A stretch of DNA of 35,845 nucleotides, taken from NCBI GenBank assembly GCA_023653055.1, contig JAMNXR010000022.1:1-35845 (forward strand), in the 5' to 3' direction. How positions within the stretch are numbered: position 1 is the first letter of the stretch; each line of letters begins with the position of its first letter. A program made the position numbers and the translations under genes. The stretch comes from Burkholderiaceae bacterium. Lineage in GTDB: Bacteria; Pseudomonadota; Gammaproteobacteria; Burkholderiales; Burkholderiaceae_B. Under the pieces are notes generated by a model. The model did no database searches. It worked only from the letters and a program-made list of their open reading frames with translations, and was not told where the DNA came from. Below, piece by piece: positions 22,974 through 31,330 of this stretch.

Positions 22974-23003
22974 TCTAGGCTGGCGCAATAGCGCTGGCCT
23001 AGA
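22974..23003. promoter_or_regulatory. symmetrical dyad between the EF-hand gene and the PrpF operon
   Basis: TCTAGGC and GCCTAGA (7 bp) enclose TG-GCGC-AATA-GCGC-TG, with GCGC pairing inside a 2x2 internal loop. As RNA it is a stable hairpin but has no T-run after it, so it is a poor intrinsic terminator. It may stabilise the EF-hand transcript or serve as an operator for the operon starting at 23062. Confidence 0.45.
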
Positions 23004-23061
23004 CCAGCAGCTATGATGGGCAAAAGTTTTCTTACAAATTTGCCCCTGTATAGAGCTGAAA

Positions 23062-24324
23062 ATGTCGAATAATCAGGCATCCATTGCCGTGACGCATGCG
23101 CCCAAGCCCCCGGGTTTTGAAAGTTTCTCACCGAGACTGATTCACGGTGTCGCCCATTTTCCCCTTTATTACATGCGTGGTGGTACCTCCACAGGTGTTG
23201 TCATCTGGGAGCCACACTTACCGCAGTCGTTGGAACTCAAAGAAGAATTGATCCGACGCGTGATGGGTGTGCCTGTCGAGGGTGAAACCAAAGGCAACAA
23301 GCAAATTAGCGGTCTCGGTCGCGGTCCTGCGACGAGTAATAAAGTATTTATGTTGAATACTTACGAGGGTCCTGACGCGGACCTCAGCAGCACACTGGCG
23401 CAGCTCGCCGCAGATAAGTCCGCGATCGACTGGAGCGTGAATTGCGGCAACATGTCTTCGGCTTTGCCAATTTACGCTTTAGAAACCGGCTTAATTCAGG
23501 CGCAAAACCCGCAGACACAACTACGGATTTTTAATACCAACACAAAAGTGATTACCGATGCGCGCCTGCGTACGCCAGAGGGCAATTTGATGGTGCCTGC
23601 CGATACGGAGATTCCTGGTGTGATGGGCGAATTTCCTGGTGTAGAGCTCAGTTTGCGGCAGCCTATTGGTGCCAAGACGGGCAAGCTTTTTCCTACCGGT
23701 CATCGCAAAGATGTGTTTGCGGGTGTGACGGTGAGCTGTTTGGATGTCGCTGTGCCGATGGTGATTGTGAATGCCGCGGAGCTGGGGATGCTCGGAGATG
23801 AAACAATAGAGGCGTTGAATCAGGACCACGTACTGAAAGCGCGCTTGCGTGAAATATGGGTCGAAGCTGGCCTAAAAATGGGACTCAAGAAGCGCAATGG
23901 CGAGTTGATGACGCGCACCGAATTGGAAAATAGTGAAACGGTTCCCAAAATTTGTATGGTTTCACCGCCCAAGCACGCTGGACACATCACGGTCAGGTAT
24001 TTCACCCCTCAGTCGGCGCACAACTCTCTCGCAGTTACGGGCGGTTGTTGCCTAGCGACGGCGTGTTTGCTCCCGGGTACAGTGGCCCATGAGGTCGCGC
24101 ATGATCTGCAGGCGTTTTCAAATGAAGAACGAGAAATCGTCGTCGATATGGAAAATCCCGCGGGAATATTGCGCGCTCGGATCTGCGGGGCTTTGTCCGA
24201 CGAAGGCGCCTCGATCCCTTGGGCCGCTTACACACGCAACACGCAGGTGTACATGCGCGGATACATGCCGATTTACGCACCCTCAGCGGAGTTGATGCAT
24301 TTTTTCAAAGGAGCCTCAAATTGA
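23062..24324 (+). CDS. PrpF-family isomerase (4-oxalomesaconate tautomerase-like)
   Basis: A 420-residue PrpF-family protein with the diaminopimelate-epimerase-like double fold. Marks are FPLYYMRGGTSTGVVIW (38-45), SGLGRGPATSNKVF (Lys94), WSVNCGNMSSALPIYALE (Cys128) and VTGGCCLATACLLPGTV. The commonest form of the first motif is MRGGTSKG; here Thr44 replaces Lys. Lys94 and Cys128 fall in motifs that carry the catalytic Lys and Cys in PrpF. Known members isomerise aconitate or 4-oxalomesaconate. It is first in a four-gene operon with ureidoglycolate-lyase-like, amidohydrolase and GST-like genes, overlapping the second by four bases. The pathway is not recognised. Confidence 0.9.
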   Translation: MSNNQASIAVTHAPKPPGFESFSPRLIHGVAHFPLYYMRGGTSTGVVIWEPHLPQSLELKEELIRRVMGVPVEGETKGNKQISGLGRGPATSNKVFMLNTYEGPDADLSSTLAQLAADKSAIDWSVNCGNMSSALPIYALETGLIQAQNPQTQLRIFNTNTKVITDARLRTPEGNLMVPADTEIPGVMGEFPGVELSLRQPIGAKTGKLFPTGHRKDVFAGVTVSCLDVAVPMVIVNAAELGMLGDETIEALNQDHVLKARLREIWVEAGLKMGLKKRNGELMTRTELENSETVPKICMVSPPKHAGHITVRYFTPQSAHNSLAVTGGCCLATACLLPGTVAHEVAHDLQAFSNEEREIVVDMENPAGILRARICGALSDEGASIPWAAYTRNTQVYMRGYMPIYAPSAELMHFFKGASN

Positions 24325-24797
24325 AAACCATCATTGCCAAACCTTTAAATGCAAAAGATTTCGCGCCGTTTGGCGAGGTGTTGGATATGCCCAAGGCACC
24401 GAGCCGCGTATATTTCCAAGAGGCGCTTGGCAATCTGCGCCCGCATGCTTCAGCGTCTATTTCAACGACGTATAAAGAGCCCAGTCCAGCCTTGCCTTTT
24501 CAGATCACCGCCCTAGAGCGTCATGAGTTTTCCTCTCAGAGCTTTATGCCAGCAGAGGTGGCGGTCTGGATGATTGTGGTTGCACCTCATGATGCGGAGG
24601 GCAAGCCAGACATGGACGGTGTACAAGCTTTTCTGGCGAATGACTCGCAGGGCATTACGTACAAACCAAATGTTTGGCATCACGGGCTCACTGTTTTTGA
24701 TGCCCCTGGAAAATTTAATATTTTTATGTGGCGAGATAATACTTCGGGGGATGAGGAGTTCGTGACGGTACCGCCTTTTTCGGTGTCGCGCGCTTGA
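24321..24797 (+). CDS. ureidoglycolate lyase (AllA-like) family protein
   Basis: A 158-residue cupin-fold protein of the AllA family, close to the usual length. Marks are AKPLNAKDFAPFGEVLD, ERHEFSSQSFMP and YKPNVWHHGLTVFD (His120, His121). AllA splits ureidoglycolate into glyoxylate and urea. No other allantoin or urea gene is nearby and the operon context is PrpF plus amidohydrolase, so the true substrate may be another ureido or alpha-hydroxy acid. The start is a TTG at 24321, preceded by AAAGGAG at good distance and overlapping the upstream stop as TTGA; no ATG fits the family N-terminus. Confidence 0.88.
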   Translation: MKTIIAKPLNAKDFAPFGEVLDMPKAPSRVYFQEALGNLRPHASASISTTYKEPSPALPFQITALERHEFSSQSFMPAEVAVWMIVVAPHDAEGKPDMDGVQAFLANDSQGITYKPNVWHHGLTVFDAPGKFNIFMWRDNTSGDEEFVTVPPFSVSRA

Positions 24798-24833
24798 TGC
24801 GCTAGACGTGACTTTTTAAAGAGGAACGCAGTC

Positions 24834-25919
24834 ATGCCCTCAGTATTAGAGGTTAGACAAAATAAAAATCCAGACGGCTCACCCGCTGCCGTGCATGTTC
24901 TCAAAGATAATGCGGCCTGGCGGGGCATGCTAAGCGAAGAGATCATCGAGCCTGAGCGTCCGATCATTGATCCGCATCATCACCTATGGGATAAGCCAGG
25001 TCAGACGTATTTGATCCGCGAGTTTTTTGCAGATGCGCAGTCAGGCCACAATATACGTGGAACGGTGTACATCGAGGGCGGATCTTATTACGGTAACAGT
25101 GTGCCGGAGATGATGAAGCATCTCGGCGAGGTTGAGTTTGCCAATGGCATGGCGGCGGTCGCGGACAGTCAGGCGTATGGCAACACGCTTGTGGCGGCTG
25201 GGATTGTGGGTGGCGCAGACTTGACTTTTGGGGCAGAGATCGCTGGGCTGCTCGAGGCCCAGATGGCGACGGCACCTCAGCGGTATCGCGGGATTCGTTT
25301 GATTACAAAATGGGATGCAGACGAGGCGCTCAACAATAGTCGGTACGTGATTCCACCTGGTTTGTTGAGCCATCCGCAATTTCGCGCGGGCTTTGGGCAA
25401 CTAAAAGCGAGAGCGTTGAGTTTTGATGCGATGGTCTATCACCCGCAGCTGTTGGAGCTGGCAGATCTTGCAAATGCGTTTCCTGACACGACGATTAACC
25501 TCAATCACATTGGTGGTTTGATCGCCAAGACTCGAACGTATCGTGAGCATGAAGCCGAAGCCACGGCGCACTGGCAAGACTCGATGCGCGTGCTGGCTCG
25601 CTGTCCCAATGTATATGTCAAGCTCGGAGGCTTAGGGATGCCTTATCTTGGTTTTGGCATGGATCAGCTTGAGCATCCCCCCACCTCTAAACTCCTATCA
25701 CAGGCATGGGGTCCTTATTTCAATTTTTGTATTGAAACTTTTGGTCCCGAGCGTTGTATGTTTGAGAGTAACTTTCCACCCGATCGTGACTCTGTCGCGT
25801 ATCACGTGTTGTGGAATGCCTTTAAACGTGTAGCGATGCCTTATACGGCTGCAGAAAAGCATGCTTTGTTGTTTGGTACGGCAGCTAAGGCGTACCGTTT
25901 ATCTGTCACACCTGAGTGA
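24834..25919 (+). CDS. amidohydrolase family (Amidohydro_2) metal-dependent hydrolase
   Basis: A 361-residue TIM-barrel hydrolase of the 2-pyrone-4,6-dicarboxylate lactonase/amidohydrolase-2 group. The metal motif is IIDPHHHLWD (His48-50). Later barrel residues are INLNHIGG and the C-terminal MFESNFPPDRDS with the likely catalytic Asp. Relatives open lactones or decarboxylate aromatic or dicarboxylic acids. With a PrpF-type tautomerase in the same operon, a lactone or enol diacid intermediate is plausible. The ATG at 24834 has GAGGAA before it. Its stop overlaps the GTG of the next gene. Confidence 0.9.
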   Translation: MPSVLEVRQNKNPDGSPAAVHVLKDNAAWRGMLSEEIIEPERPIIDPHHHLWDKPGQTYLIREFFADAQSGHNIRGTVYIEGGSYYGNSVPEMMKHLGEVEFANGMAAVADSQAYGNTLVAAGIVGGADLTFGAEIAGLLEAQMATAPQRYRGIRLITKWDADEALNNSRYVIPPGLLSHPQFRAGFGQLKARALSFDAMVYHPQLLELADLANAFPDTTINLNHIGGLIAKTRTYREHEAEATAHWQDSMRVLARCPNVYVKLGGLGMPYLGFGMDQLEHPPTSKLLSQAWGPYFNFCIETFGPERCMFESNFPPDRDSVAYHVLWNAFKRVAMPYTAAEKHALLFGTAAKAYRLSVTPE

Positions 25920-26539
25920 GGACTGGGATCGTGTCAGCGATTTTGTATTCTTATCGACGCTGTCCCTACGCCATGCGCGCCCGGATGGCCTTGCGCTGTG
26001 CCGAGATTTCCGTCGAAATACGTGAAATTAGTTTGCGCGACAAACCGCCCGAGATGCTGGCGATTTCTCCCAAGGGAACGGTGCCCGTATTGCATTGTGC
26101 AGATGGTCATGTCATCGAGCAGAGTTTGGACATCATGCGCTGGGCGCTTGCGCAAAACGACCCCTTGCATTGGTTGCGTTGGACGGTCGATTCAGAAGAG
26201 TATGCGCAACAAGAGGCTCTGATTGCGTGTAATGACACAACGTTTAAATACTGGCTCGATCGTTACAAGTATGCAGAGCGTTATCCAGAGTTTGCTTCAG
26301 CCTATTATCGTGAGCAAGCCTTGACATGTCAGCTTGATCCGTTAGAGCAACGCTTGTCTCAGCAGGCTTTTTTAGGGGGAGAGACCGCGGCCTTGAGTGA
26401 TGTCGCGCTATTTCCATTCGTCCGACAGTTTGCTGCAGTCGATACGGCGTGGTTTGAGACAAGTCCTTACCCAGCGACGCGGCAGTGGCTGCGCGGCTGG
26501 GTAGAAAGCGACCTGTTCACACGCATTATGGCCAAGTAA
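25916..26539 (+). CDS. glutathione S-transferase-like protein
   Basis: A 207-residue two-domain GST. The N-terminal thioredoxin-like domain opens ILYSYRRCPYAMRARMAL with the CPYA glutaredoxin-type motif, followed by the cis-Pro loop KGTVPVLHCADGHVIEQSLDIM. The helical C-terminal domain ends in LSDVALFPFVRQF. The Cys-type active site suggests thiol transfer or glutathione-conjugate reduction rather than classical conjugation. The GTG at 25916 overlaps the upstream stop; a GTG at 25931 with GAGGA eight bases upstream is an equally good start. Last gene of the operon; it meets slyX end to end with no spacer. Confidence 0.88.
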   Translation: MRTGIVSAILYSYRRCPYAMRARMALRCAEISVEIREISLRDKPPEMLAISPKGTVPVLHCADGHVIEQSLDIMRWALAQNDPLHWLRWTVDSEEYAQQEALIACNDTTFKYWLDRYKYAERYPEFASAYYREQALTCQLDPLEQRLSQQAFLGGETAALSDVALFPFVRQFAAVDTAWFETSPYPATRQWLRGWVESDLFTRIMAK

Positions 26540-26785
26540 TTAATAATGCGGTGGCAGTTCTTCACGCAAGTTGGGTAAACCTGCGCTGCGATCCTGGGGC
26601 AACTGTTGACGCAAGGCGTTGACCTCCCGCGCTAAGGCATCGATCATTTGTTGTTGACGAAAAATGGTTTGATTGAGTTGATCGAGCATGTCGTCGGCGA
26701 GTCCGGTTTTAATTTCCAGATCCGTTAGACGTTGCTCGATGGGTGGCTGAGTGTGCATGTGCTGCTCGTGTGGGTGAATGCTCAA
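26540..26785 (-). CDS. slyX: SlyX family protein
   Basis: A short coiled-coil protein of the SlyX family. The signature is RLTDLEIKTGLADDMLDQLNQTIFRQQQMIDALAREVNALRQQL, a heptad-rich helix, followed by the usual proline/His-containing tail ending PPHY. Function is unknown. Two starts are possible: a TTG at 26785 that overlaps the upstream stop as TTGA (81 residues), or an ATG at 26758 (72 residues), which matches the typical start better. It is the last gene of a four-gene minus-strand operon. Confidence 0.85.
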   Translation of the reverse strand: MSIHPHEQHMHTQPPIEQRLTDLEIKTGLADDMLDQLNQTIFRQQQMIDALAREVNALRQQLPQDRSAGLPNLREELPPHY

Positions 26786-27648
26786 GCGTGGGATATTGAG
26801 CGAGGATCACGCACGGACCAGCGATCTGCTTCGACCGTTGCGATAAAGTCCGCTAAAAATAGATTAAACCAGTCAGGTTCTTCGAGATTGATGGTGTGCC
26901 CCGTCTTGGGCAACATCAGCAGACCGCAGGCCGGGATTGTCTTTTTGAGAAAGATACCAGGTGCGATGCATTGGTCGTCTTCGTCGCCGTTAATGACGAG
27001 CGTGGGAACCTGCATGTTTTTGAGTTGCGCTTCAAAATCGTAGATCGATGGACGTGAGGCCTGAACGCCGCGCATGGTGTTAGCCGCACCTAGACTGTCG
27101 TGCTCACCAAGTTGGGTGGCAAACTCTTGCCAGCCACGCGGACTTTTATTTTGAAGCTGTACGCGTGTCGCACCCAGTGCATAGGTTTTAGCGAGCTCTT
27201 TGGCACCAATTTTTTCAAACTGATCCGCGGTTGCGCGTGATTTGGCACGCATCTGTTCTTGGGTCGATTTTTCAGCGGCGTAGCCTGCACCTGCGACGGT
27301 CAGGGACAAGGCGCGTTCGGGGGCGGTTAGCCCAAAATGTAAGGTCGCAAAACCACCCATCGACAAGCCGACAATGTGCGCACGTTCAATCTTGGCGGCA
27401 TCCATCACCGCCAGGATGTCTTGCACTGCATTTTCCTGAGAATAGGCACTGACATCCTTGGGTACATCGGAAGGGGTGTAGCCGCGCGCGGAATAGGTGA
27501 TACAACGATGGCGACGTGAGAAATGTCGCATTTGCGGTTCCCATGCACGCCAATCGCCGGCGAACTCGTGCACGAATACGATCGGTGTCCCTTGGCCCGC
27601 TTCTTCGTAGTGCAGTCGAATATTGTCTTTGGTGGTAGCCCAGCTCAT
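26782..27648 (-). CDS. alpha/beta-fold hydrolase
   Basis: A 288-residue soluble alpha/beta hydrolase. The frame is open far upstream, but ATG 27648 is the start: AAGGAG stands directly before it, the family N-terminus begins there, and it overlaps the MFS stop as ATGA. Marks are VFVHEFAGDWRAWEP (oxyanion loop), ITYSARGYTPSD, the nucleophile elbow GLSMGGFATL, the acid NGDEDD and TGHTINLEEP. HEFAGD replaces the usual HGxxGS, a pattern known in some enol-lactone and C-C bond hydrolases. It is encoded between an MFS transporter and slyX, so its substrate may be imported by that transporter. Confidence 0.92.
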   Translation of the reverse strand: MSWATTKDNIRLHYEEAGQGTPIVFVHEFAGDWRAWEPQMRHFSRRHRCITYSARGYTPSDVPKDVSAYSQENAVQDILAVMDAAKIERAHIVGLSMGGFATLHFGLTAPERALSLTVAGAGYAAEKSTQEQMRAKSRATADQFEKIGAKELAKTYALGATRVQLQNKSPRGWQEFATQLGEHDSLGAANTMRGVQASRPSIYDFEAQLKNMQVPTLVINGDEDDQCIAPGIFLKKTIPACGLLMLPKTGHTINLEEPDWFNLFLADFIATVEADRWSVRDPRSISHA

Positions 27649-28892
27649 GAGATCTCCTTGGTAGATGTGTGACGACCGCGCATGACGACGGCGGCCGCAA
27701 AAAAGTTTAGGCCAGCAGCCAAGCCCAGTGGAAGTTGATAGCCACCGCTGAGATCGTATAGCACGCCGAAAAATGCAGGGCCGAGCGAGGACATCAGCTG
27801 CATGAGCATTGCGGCAATGCCAAAGATGATGCCAAAGGAGGCTGCACCAAACTCTCGGCGCACAATTAGTGGGGGTAGCGTTGTGATGTTGCCGGCAGAC
27901 AGTCCAAAACCAAGCACGGCGATGATAAGTGCCCAAGTGTAGTCATGAAACAGAGCCCCCACGCCCAAGCTGATCGCGGCATTGAGCAGCACGCCACAGG
28001 CAATCAAGCGGACATCCAGATGATCGGAAAAGCGTGCAAGCAAAATTCGACCGCAAAAGGCCAGTACGGCGGCGAGTGTGACGCATAGCGCCGTGGCGGA
28101 AGCACCTATTGCGGGGAGTAGGAGTGATACTTGATGCGTCAGAAACCCGATCTGTACCATCAGTGCAAGACCAAAGGCCAGCGTGACGGTTCGCAACATG
28201 GTGGTGCTGAGCGCTGCCGAGCGCGTCCAGGTGCGTGCAGGTGTGGAGGGTTTGGCGTCTGTTGCTGAAAGGCCATCTGGGAGAAGTCCCAGATCTTGCG
28301 GACGGCGTCGCAAAATGAACACGCTAATCGGCCAGACGGTTGCGAGGACAATCAGCGCGACGACCAGCATGGCACTGGAAAAGCCTAGCGAGCCAATCAG
28401 GATGAGCAAGATAGGGACCCCCACCATCCCGCCAATGCTCGCACCCAACATCGCTGTAGAGACGGCGCGACCTTGATGACGATCAAACCAGGGGGCAAGA
28501 GCAGAGGTGATGGCGGTGGTGGAGAGGCATGACCAGCCCAAGCCCATCAAGGCAAAGCACGCATAGACATGCCAGACCTGAGAGATGCCGCCCATGGCAA
28601 TAAAGCCGCTCGCCATCACAGCGGCACCCAACGCCATGACACGTTGTGGACCGTATTTGGAGATGGCGCTGCCAACGAAGCTTAAAACCGATGCATTCAC
28701 CAGAAAGGCGAGCGTCAGGGCAGACGAAACTAGACCAATCGACCAGTCGTGCATGTGACTGATGGTGTGCAGATACACACTGGGTCCGTAAAGCCCAAAG
28801 GACCATGCGACGGTTGCAATCGCCATGCAGCCTGCGACCATCCACCAGCCATGAAAAATTTTTTGTTTCATGGTTGGTGAAGCGTGCTGCAC
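27645..28892 (-). CDS. MFS transporter (monocarboxylate/OFA-like)
   Basis: A 415-residue permease with twelve predicted helices. The start HGWWMVAGCMAIATVAWSFGLYGPSVYL and the central hydrophilic loop (LRRRPQDLGLLPDG) resemble bacterial monocarboxylate or oxalate/formate-type MFS carriers. The GTG at 28892 follows GAGG at 9-base spacing; an ATG at 28871 is the alternative. It lies four bases after the GST gene and overlaps the hydrolase start by four bases, so the three are one operon. Substrate is not predictable; a small organic acid is likely. Confidence 0.88.
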   Translation of the reverse strand: MQHASPTMKQKIFHGWWMVAGCMAIATVAWSFGLYGPSVYLHTISHMHDWSIGLVSSALTLAFLVNASVLSFVGSAISKYGPQRVMALGAAVMASGFIAMGGISQVWHVYACFALMGLGWSCLSTTAITSALAPWFDRHQGRAVSTAMLGASIGGMVGVPILLILIGSLGFSSAMLVVALIVLATVWPISVFILRRRPQDLGLLPDGLSATDAKPSTPARTWTRSAALSTTMLRTVTLAFGLALMVQIGFLTHQVSLLLPAIGASATALCVTLAAVLAFCGRILLARFSDHLDVRLIACGVLLNAAISLGVGALFHDYTWALIIAVLGFGLSAGNITTLPPLIVRREFGAASFGIIFGIAAMLMQLMSSLGPAFFGVLYDLSGGYQLPLGLAAGLNFFAAAVVMRGRHTSTKEIS

Positions 28893-28896
28893 GTGC

Positions 28897-29508
28897 TTAA
28901 GCCTCGAGCTGGCAGGCTTTGAACGCGGGTAATGCTTCGCAACGTGCTGTCAGGGCGACGAGGTGAGGGAAATCGGCCGCCACGGCAACCTTTGGAATCA
29001 TTTTATTGAGGAAGAACCAACCGACCGAGACGGTCAAACAGTCTAGGCGTGCTTTGTCGCCACCAGGAAAGGTATTTTTGGCTGCGAGTGCTTCGAGCAC
29101 GACCAAGCTGGCGTGGACTTGAGCACCCAGGCCATCAATAAAAGGCTGATGCACTTTTTCGGCAGGACGCTTGAGGGGTTCGTACAAAATCTGAATCGCT
29201 TTGTCGAGACCGCTTGTCATCACGGCGCAATGCTGAAGAATATGACGGCGTTCTGCACCGCTCGCTGGCAGCAGTTTCTGACCGGGGCTCATTTCAAGCA
29301 GGGTATCGATGATGGCGGAGCTCTCAACCAAGTGTTCGCCATTGTCGAGCACCAGGACGGGGACCTTGGCGATCGGATTAAACGTCTTGATGGCCTCGAC
29401 ATCTTTGGCAGTCGACAAGCTTTTGTGCTCGTAAGGGATGCCAAGTGTTTGCAGAACGACGCCCACACGGCGTACAAAAGGGGAAACGTAGCGGCCAACC
29501 AAAATCAT
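28897..29508 (-). CDS. glutathione S-transferase
   Basis: A 203-residue GST of the bacterial YfcF/YibF-like kind. ILVGRYVSPFVRRVGVVLQTLGIPYEHK is the N-terminal thioredoxin-like strand and helix, with Ser9 at the usual catalytic position; NPIAKVPVLVLDNGEHLVESSAIIDTLLE carries the cis-Pro loop and the glutathione-binding ESxxI. The rest is the helical domain. The ATG has GGAG seven bases upstream. It heads the minus-strand operon GST, MFS, hydrolase, slyX. It is not closely similar to the GST-like gene at 25916. Confidence 0.9.
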   Translation of the reverse strand: MILVGRYVSPFVRRVGVVLQTLGIPYEHKSLSTAKDVEAIKTFNPIAKVPVLVLDNGEHLVESSAIIDTLLEMSPGQKLLPASGAERRHILQHCAVMTSGLDKAIQILYEPLKRPAEKVHQPFIDGLGAQVHASLVVLEALAAKNTFPGGDKARLDCLTVSVGWFFLNKMIPKVAVAADFPHLVALTARCEALPAFKACQLEA

Positions 29509-29608
29509 TTTTTATCTCCGTTGTGTATGGATGTTATGTATTGCTGTGTTGTATTGATTTACAGTTGAGTATCGCTCAAATTTGTCCTTGCACCAAGAGA
29601 TCCCAAAG

Positions 29609-30361
29609 ATGACTGGAAATATGACTCAGAAAATCACGATGCGTTCTAACGCCATTTACTCAAAACTGAATGGTTTTGCCCTCATGATCGCCCTGACGGC
29701 TTCTTCGTGCGCGTTGGCCCAACCTGCCGCGCAGAGCCCCAGGGTCGACCTGGGAGACTTCAAGATCGATCTGACGGAGGTCAGTATTGGTCGCTTTGCC
29801 GAGTATGCAAAACGTAAAAATGTCGTGACGGAGGCCGAGCGCAGCGGCGGAGGTTTTGAATACGTCATGGGTTGGCAAAAGCGCAAAGGCTGGAACTGGC
29901 GCACACCTTTTGGCACGCCCGCACAACCCGACGAACCCGCGGTACAGGTGAAGTGGTCTGAGGCACGCGCCTTTTGCCAAGACGCGGGGGGAGATTTGCC
30001 TACCAAGGCGCAATGGCAGCGTGCGGCCTACACAGAGCAGCGTCAGAACCCGCCCGCACCTTTTGTAAAGGGCAAAACCTACGAATATCCCACTGGAGAT
30101 ACGGGCGAGGGTGCGAATGTGAAGGGTGGTGCGGACGGTTGGGAGACGCACGCACCGGTCGGTCGCACCCGTGCGGGGGTGAACGGACTGTTCGATATGG
30201 GGGCGAATGCTTGGGAGTGGTTATTAGACTCACAGGGTAAGACCCATTTAACCGCGGGAGGCTCTTGGTGGTACGGCCCTTCGCAGATGCGTGTGGAGGG
30301 GATGCAATACAAACCCGAGGATGTCTACGTGGTTTATATTGGTTTTCGCTGCGTATACTAA
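29609..30361 (+). CDS. exported SUMF1/FGE-fold protein without the catalytic cysteines
   Basis: A 250-residue exported protein of the formylglycine-generating-enzyme-like fold. The signal peptide ends near SCALAQ. Fold marks are FKIDLTEVSIGRFAEY, VQVKWSEARAFCQDAGGDLPTKAQWQRAAY, GLFDMGANAWEWLLD and GGSWWYGPSQMR...GFRCVY. True FGE needs two cysteines in its 'GGSFxCHxSYC' segment; here the region reads GGSWWYGPSQMR, so both are missing and formylglycine formation is unlikely. It may bind ligands or act as a scaffold like many SUMF1 relatives. The start is uncertain: ATG 29609, 29621 or 29639, or TTG 29582. It lies 38 bases before a sulfur transferase gene. Confidence 0.86.
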   Translation: MTGNMTQKITMRSNAIYSKLNGFALMIALTASSCALAQPAAQSPRVDLGDFKIDLTEVSIGRFAEYAKRKNVVTEAERSGGGFEYVMGWQKRKGWNWRTPFGTPAQPDEPAVQVKWSEARAFCQDAGGDLPTKAQWQRAAYTEQRQNPPAPFVKGKTYEYPTGDTGEGANVKGGADGWETHAPVGRTRAGVNGLFDMGANAWEWLLDSQGKTHLTAGGSWWYGPSQMRVEGMQYKPEDVYVVYIGFRCVY

Positions 30362-30399
30362 GCTCGCTGCAAGTTTATTTGAAAATTTAGGAGATATTT

Positions 30400-30744
30400 T
30401 TGTCCACGCCAATTAGCGCCTTGAATTCCGATTTTGCCGTTGCACCTCAGTTGCAACCGAGCGATATGGCTGCGGTGGCCGTCGCTGGTTTTAAAAGTGT
30501 GATTATTAATCGTCCGGATTACGAAGCGGGCCCCAGTCAGCCAACAGCGGCCGAGGTGAGTGCAGCGGCTCACGCTGCGGGTCTCGCGGTCGAGTATCAG
30601 CCCGTAGTGAGTGGTGGGATGACGGCGCAGGACGTTGCGCGTTTTACAGAGCTGTTGGCTACGATGCCTAAGCCAATTTTGGCCTACTGCCGTTCTGGTA
30701 CGCGTTGTACGGTGTTGTATCGCGCTGCAACTGGAAATTCTTGA
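30400..30744 (+). CDS. DUF442 / TIGR01244-type sulfur transferase
   Basis: A 114-residue protein with the cysteine-phosphatase/rhodanese-like DUF442 domain, as in the N-terminal part of Blh/CstB-like proteins. Marks are the start SDFAVAPQLQPSDMAAVAVAGFKSVIINRPDYE and the active-site loop AYCRSGTRC near the C-terminus, with the nucleophilic Cys in CRSGTR. It likely moves or oxidises sulfane sulfur in the cytoplasm. The start is a TTG at 30400 preceded by AGGAG at six-base spacing. It may share a transcript with the FGE-fold gene upstream. Confidence 0.88.
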   Translation: MSTPISALNSDFAVAPQLQPSDMAAVAVAGFKSVIINRPDYEAGPSQPTAAEVSAAAHAAGLAVEYQPVVSGGMTAQDVARFTELLATMPKPILAYCRSGTRCTVLYRAATGNS

Positions 30745-30833
30745 TCTGGATCAATTATTCGCTCAAAGTTTGTTTGGCTTTCGCAGATTAAGGTCTAGTA
30801 TGCAGTCATGTCGTTCTCTTTGGAGCAAATACC

Positions 30834-31310
30834 ATGATGTTTAAAAAAATCTTGATTCCGACGGATGGTTCTGCAATGTCAGCGCAGTCCGCGAATGCGG
30901 GTATTTCCTTTGCTCGCTCAACGGGTGCCGAAGTAGTGGCATTGCATGTGTCGCAGCCTTTTGCGGCAACGATGGGTTTTGACGGTATGTCGGCCGCGTA
31001 TGCGATCACCGACGAGGATTATGACAAAGCCAATGCAGAGCAGGCTAAAACATACCTCAAAGGTGTCGTGGACCGCGCTGAGACTGCTGGTGTGAAAGCG
31101 ACTGCGCATGCTGTGTCCAACTTTAATATTGCAGACGGTATTGTTCAGGCCGCAACGGATTACCAATGCGATATGATTTTTATCGGGAGTCATGGACGTA
31201 GCGGTTTGACACGTCTGTTGCTGGGTAGTGTGACGACCAAAGTCTTGGCGCTCACGCATACTGCTGTGCTGGTCTATCGAGTCAAAGACGAACCTAAAGC
31301 AGCAAAGTAG
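30834..31310 (+). CDS. universal stress protein (UspA family)
   Basis: A 158-residue single-domain universal stress protein. FKKILIPTDGSAMSAQSANAGISFA is the N-terminal strand with the Asp of the ATP site, and the GSHGRSGLTRLLLGSVTTKVLALTHTAVLVYR segment is the Gly-rich ATP-binding motif (G-2x-G-9x-G-S). It should therefore be an ATP-binding form. The role is stress survival; exact partners are unknown. TTGGAG precedes the ATG pair at 30834/30837. The gene has its own 89-base leader and is followed by a hairpin region. Confidence 0.93.
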   Translation: MMFKKILIPTDGSAMSAQSANAGISFARSTGAEVVALHVSQPFAATMGFDGMSAAYAITDEDYDKANAEQAKTYLKGVVDRAETAGVKATAHAVSNFNIADGIVQAATDYQCDMIFIGSHGRSGLTRLLLGSVTTKVLALTHTAVLVYRVKDEPKAAK

Positions 31311-31330
31311 GATCTGACGCAGTCGATTAA

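Noticed and set aside
27649-27936. N-terminal extension of the hydrolase at 26782
   Set aside because: The extension lies inside the MFS coding region and is not hydrolase-like; a strong AAGGAG site marks the ATG at 27648.
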